DNA of 24,241 nt from an uncultured Oxalobacter sp. (GTDB lineage Bacteria > Pseudomonadota > Gammaproteobacteria > Burkholderiales > Burkholderiaceae_D). The translations under genes and the position numbers were made by a program. The DNA lies in assembly GCA_934270705.1 (NCBI GenBank), contig CAKQQG010000019.1, forward strand, positions 1 through 24,241. Reading direction: 5' to 3'. Numbering within the stretch: position 1 is the stretch's first letter; every line of letters begins with the position of its first letter. Below are positions 20,726 to 24,241 of this stretch, one piece after another. Below the pieces are notes generated by a model. That model was not told the origin of the DNA. It saw only the letters and a list, made by a program, of their open reading frames with translations, and searched no databases.

Positions 20726-22378
20726 TCATTTTGCGTAGTCCAGCCAGTTATCCGTCTGTCCACGAAGACTTGAACAAGCGTCAAGAAAACTGCTGATTTT
20801 ATCATTTATCCGTTGTTCCCTGATCTTGTCCACCATCTTGTCGTTGTCAACGTCCATCTGTTCTTTCCAGTAATCCACTGCCATTGCCAGGGCATCGAGA
20901 CGGTCGTCATGTTGTAATGCGCCACGGTCACGAGTAAGGCGTGTCATCTGATAGAACAGGGACTTCTGCACATCCTTGACGGTTTGGGCATCATGCTCAA
21001 TGACCCGCTTGTCAACGATCAACCTGTGTGCACTCATGACAGGCTCTAGCGTCTCGATTATTCGCAGCTCTTTCTGCTTGTTGCTGCGTACCTCCTCAAC
21101 CATAACCGGATAAATCCGACTCAATACTGGCTTGAGGAGCTGGGTAAACATCCCGTCTCCGAAGTTTGACTCAACACGAATCATGTTGACTCTCTGGGAC
21201 TTTGCAATCTTTGCGAGTTCTTCCAGTGTCCGAGTATCATACCCGCCCTGTATTCCGCCTGCCGCTGTGACGAACAGGTTTCCAGCAAGCATTTTCACGA
21301 TAGCATACCCTGTTTCGTCAGCACCACGTCCTGAGGGGTCGATTGCCATCACAGACCCAGTGAACTCTTCCAACTCATTTGACACCCACATCGGAAGGTA
21401 ATATTTATCTCCAGACAGCGCATATGTCTGCACGTCATTGATTACCCTGTCAGGTGATGGTGCCCAGATGACCTTTATGGGTGCCATGATCGGGTTCAAG
21501 TTCATAACAACCAGATCGGCCACTTTGAGCGGATACCGGTCAAGGTCTGACAAGCTGGTATTCAGCATGAACTGGAGGCTGTATGTCGCTGCTCCGATAG
21601 AGCGCTTACGTTTCGCCAGTTCCTCTTTGTCAAATCTAAGTGGTTCTGTGGGTTCTCCGGCAAGGGTATTGTCCTGCGCCAATGTGCGAGAAATTTTTGG
21701 TGCCAGAGCCCCCTTGTAGCTGTCAAAGTCTTTTATGGCAGGATATTCGGCAGGCCAGATACGAACGTCATAGCCTTTCTCAGGAAGCGAATTGTACAAA
21801 GACATCTCGCATTGTGGTGTCCCCAGGAAGATGATCTTGCCGCCTGGCTTGATGACAGACTCAAATTCCTTGATGGCTTCTGCAATCTTGTCACGCATAC
21901 TCTGTGTCGCAGAGTTATTCGGAACCTCAATGTCATCGGCAATGATGATGTCTGCACGTGAGCCGGTAATTTGCCCAAAGATACCTACCGATTTCACCGA
22001 GGGTGAATGGTCCGGCAGTGCACCGCCCACATCAAAACTGACCGCTGAATCTCTTTGTCCTGGCCGAGACTTCAGCGATGTCAAAATAGGCATCTCGTTA
22101 ATAAGGCGCTTGATAAAGGATGAGAAACCATCAGCCCTGTCTTTCGCAGCACTGACAATCATGATTTTTAATTGGGGGTTGTAGAGAAGTGAGTAACAAG
22201 TAAGGCAGCATGTCAGAAATGATTTTCCGACACCACGGAATGCCTCAATCAATACTCGTTCTGAGGGGGATTGTAGGTAGGATGCAATATCATATTGCAA
22301 TGGTGTTGGGTCAGGTAAGTTGAGATGCTTCCAGACAAGGTAAACGAATTGTCGGAAGTCTAATTGTTTGTCTTTCGT
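20726..22378 (-). CDS. Terminase large subunit, T7 gp19 type (ACG start?)
   Basis: The ATP-driven packaging motor and nuclease. Walker A is EAFRGVGKSFLTC, Walker B ADIIIADDIE; nuclease landmarks are MAIDPSGRGADETGYAI and HDDRLDALAM. RPGQRDSAVSFDVG and DHSPSVKSVGIFGQITGSRA closely follow T7 gp19. From the first usual start (TTG, 22300) it has 524 residues and lacks the N-terminus. Coding clearly continues 26 codons upstream (KDKQLDFRQFVYLVWKHLNL) to an ACG preceded by AGGAGG at 5 nt, where an ATG is expected. From ACG it has 550 residues (T7: 586). No ATG, GTG or TTG occurs in frame before that. Either ACG/TTG initiates poorly or the gene is impaired. Confidence 0.88.
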   Translation of the reverse strand, partial: TKDKQLDFRQFVYLVWKHLNLPDPTPLQYDIASYLQSPSERVLIEAFRGVGKSFLTCCLTCYSLLYNPQLKIMIVSAAKDRADGFSSFIKRLINEMPILTSLKSRPGQRDSAVSFDVGGALPDHSPSVKSVGIFGQITGSRADIIIADDIEVPNNSATQSMRDKIAEAIKEFESVIKPGGKIIFLGTPQCEMSLYNSLPEKGYDVRIWPAEYPAIKDFDSYKGALAPKISRTLAQDNTLAGEPTEPLRFDKEELAKRKRSIGAATYSLQFMLNTSLSDLDRYPLKVADLVVMNLNPIMAPIKVIWAPSPDRVINDVQTYALSGDKYYLPMWVSNELEEFTGSVMAIDPSGRGADETGYAIVKMLAGNLFVTAAGGIQGGYDTRTLEELAKIAKSQRVNMIRVESNFGDGMFTQLLKPVLSRIYPVMVEEVRSNKQKELRIIETLEPVMSAHRLIVDKRVIEHDAQTVKDVQKSLFYQMTRLTRDRGALQHDDRLDALAMAVDYWKEQMDVDNDKMVDKIREQRINDKISSFLDACSSLRGQTDNWLDYAK

Positions 22379-22403
22379 GAATACCTCCTGTAATTGAATA
22401 TAA

Positions 22404-22473
22404 GGCTTTCTGAGCGGATTTTTAAACCTTTCGGTAGGAATTAATCGTCCAGATCAAAAACCGCTCAGAAGCC
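22404..22473. repeat. Long inverted repeat between terminase genes
   Basis: The 20-nt arm 22404-22423 and the 18-nt arm 22456-22473 are complementary except for two unpaired bases (core CCGCTCAGAA), with a 32-nt loop. On the minus strand it lies between the small-terminase stop and the large-terminase ribosome-binding site. A transcript-processing or attenuation hairpin is likely. Confidence 0.55.
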
Positions 22474-22499
22474 GTTTTAAAGCGTTTTAGTGCATTTGG

Positions 22500-22728
22500 T
22501 CACTGTACAGGATTTCCATCAGCATCAAATGTCGGCATATTCTTAACCAGATCGAACATCGGAGATTCAGGTGTCATTATTGCCTCGATGTTGTTGTCTT
22601 TCAGAAATTGCCGGATAACGTTCAGTTCTGCGGCTTTAAGACCTCCCTTTTTCAACATCTCTCGGAATGTCTCAGCCAGTTCCCTGTGCAGTTCTCCCAG
22701 CTCTTTTTCAGTTGCCTTTTCTGTTATT
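22500..22728 (-). pseudogene. Terminase small subunit, T7 gp18-like, apparently disrupted
   Basis: Position (Rz1 - here - large terminase) and sequence suggest the DNA-recognition subunit. The C-terminal frame reads MLKKGGLKAAELNVIRQFLK, DNNIEAI, MFDLVKNMPTFDADGNPVQ. The preceding residues lie in another frame: TEKATEKELGELHRE, which ends at a stop after GAAACTGGCTGA. Dropping one A from GGGAAAC restores HRE-LAETFREM. The first frame has AGGAG followed after 6 nt by ATA (22726-22728), overlapping the Rz1 stop, but no normal start codon. Either a decayed gene or a rare ATA start with +1 frameshifting. Only the last 52 codons have an ATG. Confidence 0.5.
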
Positions 22729-22999
22729 TGATTCTCCTGATTTCATCATATGTATTGACGACACCTTGCTTTCTGATTGCACAGTCTGTGTATTGTTCAA
22801 TAAGCGTTAATGACCATTCTGTCATATCATCGACCGTTGCATTCTCTTTTATCTCAGGGATTTTCTGGCAAGGCTCTCTCAGTTCCGGACTAATGGATGG
22901 AAGTGTTTGCCCTGTGGATGCTTCCCTGAATAATGAGCAGCCTGTCAACAGGGATACGCTCATTGCCAGGATCAGGATTATTTGCTTTAGTTTCTTCAA
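22724..22999 (-). CDS. Rz1-like outer-membrane spanin lipoprotein
   Basis: A 91-residue lipoprotein with lipobox LLTGC (C21) and a short, partly proline-containing periplasmic part (LPSISPELREPCQKIPEI). It starts at a TTG inside the Rz gene, in another frame, and continues well beyond it. This overlap is the hallmark of Rz/Rz1 pairs, which fuse inner and outer membranes at the end of lysis. AGGTG is about 11 nt upstream. T7 equivalents are 18.5/18.7. Confidence 0.8.
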   Translation of the reverse strand: MKKLKQIILILAMSVSLLTGCSLFREASTGQTLPSISPELREPCQKIPEIKENATVDDMTEWSLTLIEQYTDCAIRKQGVVNTYDEIRRIK

Positions 23000-23207
23000 A
23001 CTGCTTCTTCACCTCTGTCTGACTACTTTTATATTCTTTCAGCTTTTTATGACTCTCAGCGGAAATCCTGTTTGATACTTCAACACGCTCTTGAAGTTGC
23101 CTTATTTGCTCCCTTGTAGCCACAACTTCAGAACGCATCTGTATCAGCAGAAAACCCGCCAAAGTGATAAAAGCAATATCCAGAATAATAGAAATTATTT
23201 TAGACAT
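22890..23207 (-). CDS. Rz-like inner-membrane spanin
   Basis: A 105-residue protein with an N-terminal transmembrane helix (IISIILDIAFITLAGFLLIQ) followed by a long charged helix expected to form a coiled coil (REQIRQLQERVEVSNRISAE). It faces the periplasm and pairs with Rz1. The ATG follows the endolysin TAA directly (TAAATG), with AGGAG inside the end of the endolysin gene. Confidence 0.82.
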   Translation of the reverse strand: MSKIISIILDIAFITLAGFLLIQMRSEVVATREQIRQLQERVEVSNRISAESHKKLKEYKSSQTEVKKQFEETKANNPDPGNERIPVDRLLIIQGSIHRANTSIH

Positions 23208-23711
23208 TTATGTGTTGTATTCTCCTTTGGAGCACATTAAGTAAGCCTTTTCTCTCCGCTTTATCAGTCCTGTGCAGTTGTTCTTTGGGTCCCTGCACGA
23301 AACCAACTCTTTCCCTTTATGCATCTTGTCGAACGACAGGATGGTTTTACAGGCTTCTTCGTATTGCCCTGCCCTGAGTTTCTTCGGGATGGATGATCGG
23401 CAGACACTACCCGCTCCGACGTTGTATGCAAGATCAAGGTAAGCGTCATATTCGTGCTGATATAGTGGTATATCGCCGATGCACTTCTTTAGACCCTGTT
23501 CATGTTTGTCCAGGCTTTTGCCCAACTGAATCAGTGCTCTCTCCGGTGTGGTCTTCGAGTTTTTTGTGACCCCCTGTGTTTCCCCATAGCCCACCGTCCA
23601 GATACCGCCAGAATCTTTATAAGCGTTCTGTCGGTATCCTTCATGGTTCGCTGTGCTAATGAGTAATGCAGCAGAGGCAGAGAGAGCTAGAGCTATGACT
23701 CTAGTTTTCAT
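23208..23711 (-). CDS. Endolysin, GH24 lysozyme with SAR-type N-terminus
   Basis: A 167-residue muramidase. The T4/P22-type catalytic triad is E24-x8-D33-x5-T39 in NHEGYRQNAYKDSGGIWTVG. The N-terminal VIALALSASAALLISTA is a weakly hydrophobic, Ala/Ser-rich helix typical of signal-anchor-release endolysins, which reach the periplasm without holin. Cysteines later in the chain may matter for activation. The ATG lies 11 nt inside the holin gene. T7 itself uses an amidase, so this is a replacement at that place. Confidence 0.88.
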   Translation of the reverse strand: MKTRVIALALSASAALLISTANHEGYRQNAYKDSGGIWTVGYGETQGVTKNSKTTPERALIQLGKSLDKHEQGLKKCIGDIPLYQHEYDAYLDLAYNVGAGSVCRSSIPKKLRAGQYEEACKTILSFDKMHKGKELVSCRDPKNNCTGLIKRREKAYLMCSKGEYNT

Positions 23712-23904
23712 CCTGCCTGCCTTTCCGCCGTTTGGACAGATAGAGGTGTTTGCGAATCGCAAGGGCAATCTGGATGATGAGGTAAATCACGGTGAGGATG
23801 TACACCCAATCAACCAGGCCAATCCCTAAAAGGGTGAGTGTTGATACTGCCAAAGCTGGCGATGTCTTTGCGACATCCAGCAGTTCATCTTTCAGATGTT
23901 CCAC
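23701..23904 (-). CDS. Class II holin, T7 gp17.5-like
   Basis: A 67-residue membrane protein with two hydrophobic segments (ALAVSTLTLLGIGLV and WVYILTVIYLIIQIALAI) and a very basic tail (KRRKGRQDEN). The length equals T7 gp17.5 (67 aa), and the second segment has the same W-Y...QI pattern. GTG at 23904 has GAGG at 6 nt and is preferred over TTG at 23907. It precedes and overlaps the endolysin gene. A pinholin is possible given the SAR endolysin. Confidence 0.8.
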   Translation of the reverse strand: MEHLKDELLDVAKTSPALAVSTLTLLGIGLVDWVYILTVIYLIIQIALAIRKHLYLSKRRKGRQDEN

Positions 23905-23907
23905 CAA

Positions 23908-24144
23908 TTACCTCAGCTCTGGGGGCAAATGTCTGCGTTCCAGCTCAGACTCGTAGGAGGTCTTGCAGTGGTCTTTCTGCCATCGGAAGATAAAATCAAT
24001 GGTTTCTCTAAGCCAGCTCCAAGCCGTGCTTTTGGTTCGCATTCTCCATGCCCGGCTGGAAATCGTCTCGTCCGCCCAGCCGCCGCAAACCGTGTTGACG
24101 AGCTGATCAAGCGCGATCGGGATCTGTTCAAGACGCTTCGGCAT
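23908..24144 (-). CDS. Conserved phage protein beside the lysis cassette
   Basis: A 78-residue basic protein (IALDQLVNTVCGGWADETIS, then SRAWRMRTKSTAWSWLRETI, FIFRWQKDHCKTSYE, RRHLPPELR). Proteins with this pattern of GGWADET..SARA..HC..Y..E...LPP are common just upstream of lysis genes in phages; database names for them vary and are not supported. Function unknown. GGGAG lies 5 nt before the ATG. The stop is 3 bp before the holin start region. Confidence 0.7.
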   Translation of the reverse strand: MPKRLEQIPIALDQLVNTVCGGWADETISSRAWRMRTKSTAWSWLRETIDFIFRWQKDHCKTSYESELERRHLPPELR

Positions 24145-24241
24145 TTTCCGCTCCCGTTTCGTTTGCTTTTGCCGCCTTGAGCGTGTTCGCCAGTGCCGCG
24201 ATGGCGTCTGCCGATATGCCGATCGCTTCCAGTTCTTTTTC
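24128..24241 (-). CDS. C-terminal end of an upstream phage gene (partial)
   Basis: The last 37 codons of a gene extending right of the window: EKELEAIGISADAIAALANT then LKAAKANETGAENAEAS. It is alanine-rich and helical. It overlaps the start of the next gene by 17 nt. Too little remains to name it. Confidence 0.55.
   Translation of the reverse strand, partial: EKELEAIGISADAIAALANTLKAAKANETGAENAEAS

Larger units (their letters stand above)
12039..24241. mobile_element. Prophage, left part (continues beyond window)
   Basis: Starts at a tRNA-Leu 3' fragment with an adjacent tyrosine integrase and continues through early-type genes, a terminase and a lysis cassette to the edge. Composition drops clearly in GC compared with the host side, most strongly at 17,200-20,700. 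All convincing protein genes are on the minus strand. Structural genes and the right attachment site must lie to the right. Confidence 0.9.

Noticed and set aside
12096..24241. T7-type promoters for a phage RNA polymerase
   Set aside because: I looked for sequences close to the 23-bp T7 promoter consensus and found none. A diverged consensus cannot be excluded without the polymerase gene.
1..24241. CRISPR array or insertion sequence
   Set aside because: No regularly spaced direct repeats and no transposase-like protein were seen.

Overview
The window joins a GC-rich bacterial chromosome segment (1 to about 12,040) to the first about 12.2 kb of an integrated prophage (about 12,040 to the right edge). 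The host genes (GluQ, a DnaQ-type exonuclease, TrhP/YegQ, paired CoA-binding proteins, MFS/MarR, zinc alcohol dehydrogenase) and the base composition suggest a proteobacterium, most likely a betaproteobacterium of the Burkholderiales. The genus cannot be fixed from the sequence alone.

Host part. An MFS transporter (cut by the left edge) and its overlapping MarR-type regulator share a promoter with a perfect palindrome between the -35 and -10. Next come a small secreted protein, an apparent gluQ plus two CoA-binding-protein operon on the minus strand, a thioredoxin-like protein, an overlapping trhP-dnaQ pair, a zinc-ribbon protein, a DUF805 membrane protein, two small basic secreted proteins, a zinc-dependent alcohol dehydrogenase, an MBL-fold hydrolase and an alpha/beta hydrolase.

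Prophage part. The left junction is the 3' half of a tRNA-Leu(UAA) gene (12,039-12,095, minus strand), followed by a tyrosine integrase. All convincing prophage protein genes lie on the minus strand. Read in the direction of transcription (right to left) they are: an unidentified tail end, a conserved small protein, holin, SAR-type endolysin, Rz, Rz1, small terminase, large terminase, a 1.4-kb mostly non-coding region, a toxin-antitoxin-like pair with a 51-aa protein and a duplicated-domain lipoprotein, an early-type block of small genes with an ArdA-like antirestriction protein, and an integrase operon behind a near-consensus LexA box. The terminase and holin are of phage T7 type (gp19, gp17.5), and the order lysis - terminase - junction - antirestriction resembles a T7 map joined end to end. 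The integrase and tRNA site make it a temperate version.

Most unusual points: the large terminase has no AUG/GUG/UUG at its expected start (an ACG sits behind a perfect Shine-Dalgarno); the small terminase lacks a normal start and is split by a one-base shift; one early gene also looks frameshifted. Together these suggest partial inactivation. The gap after the terminase holds a run of four stem-loops ending in an intrinsic terminator, with two possible alternative pairings, inside an approximately 39-bp inverted repeat. The early genes are separated by stem-loops. Several genes of 28-51 codons with good ribosome-binding sites or tight overlaps would be missed by normal length cut-offs.
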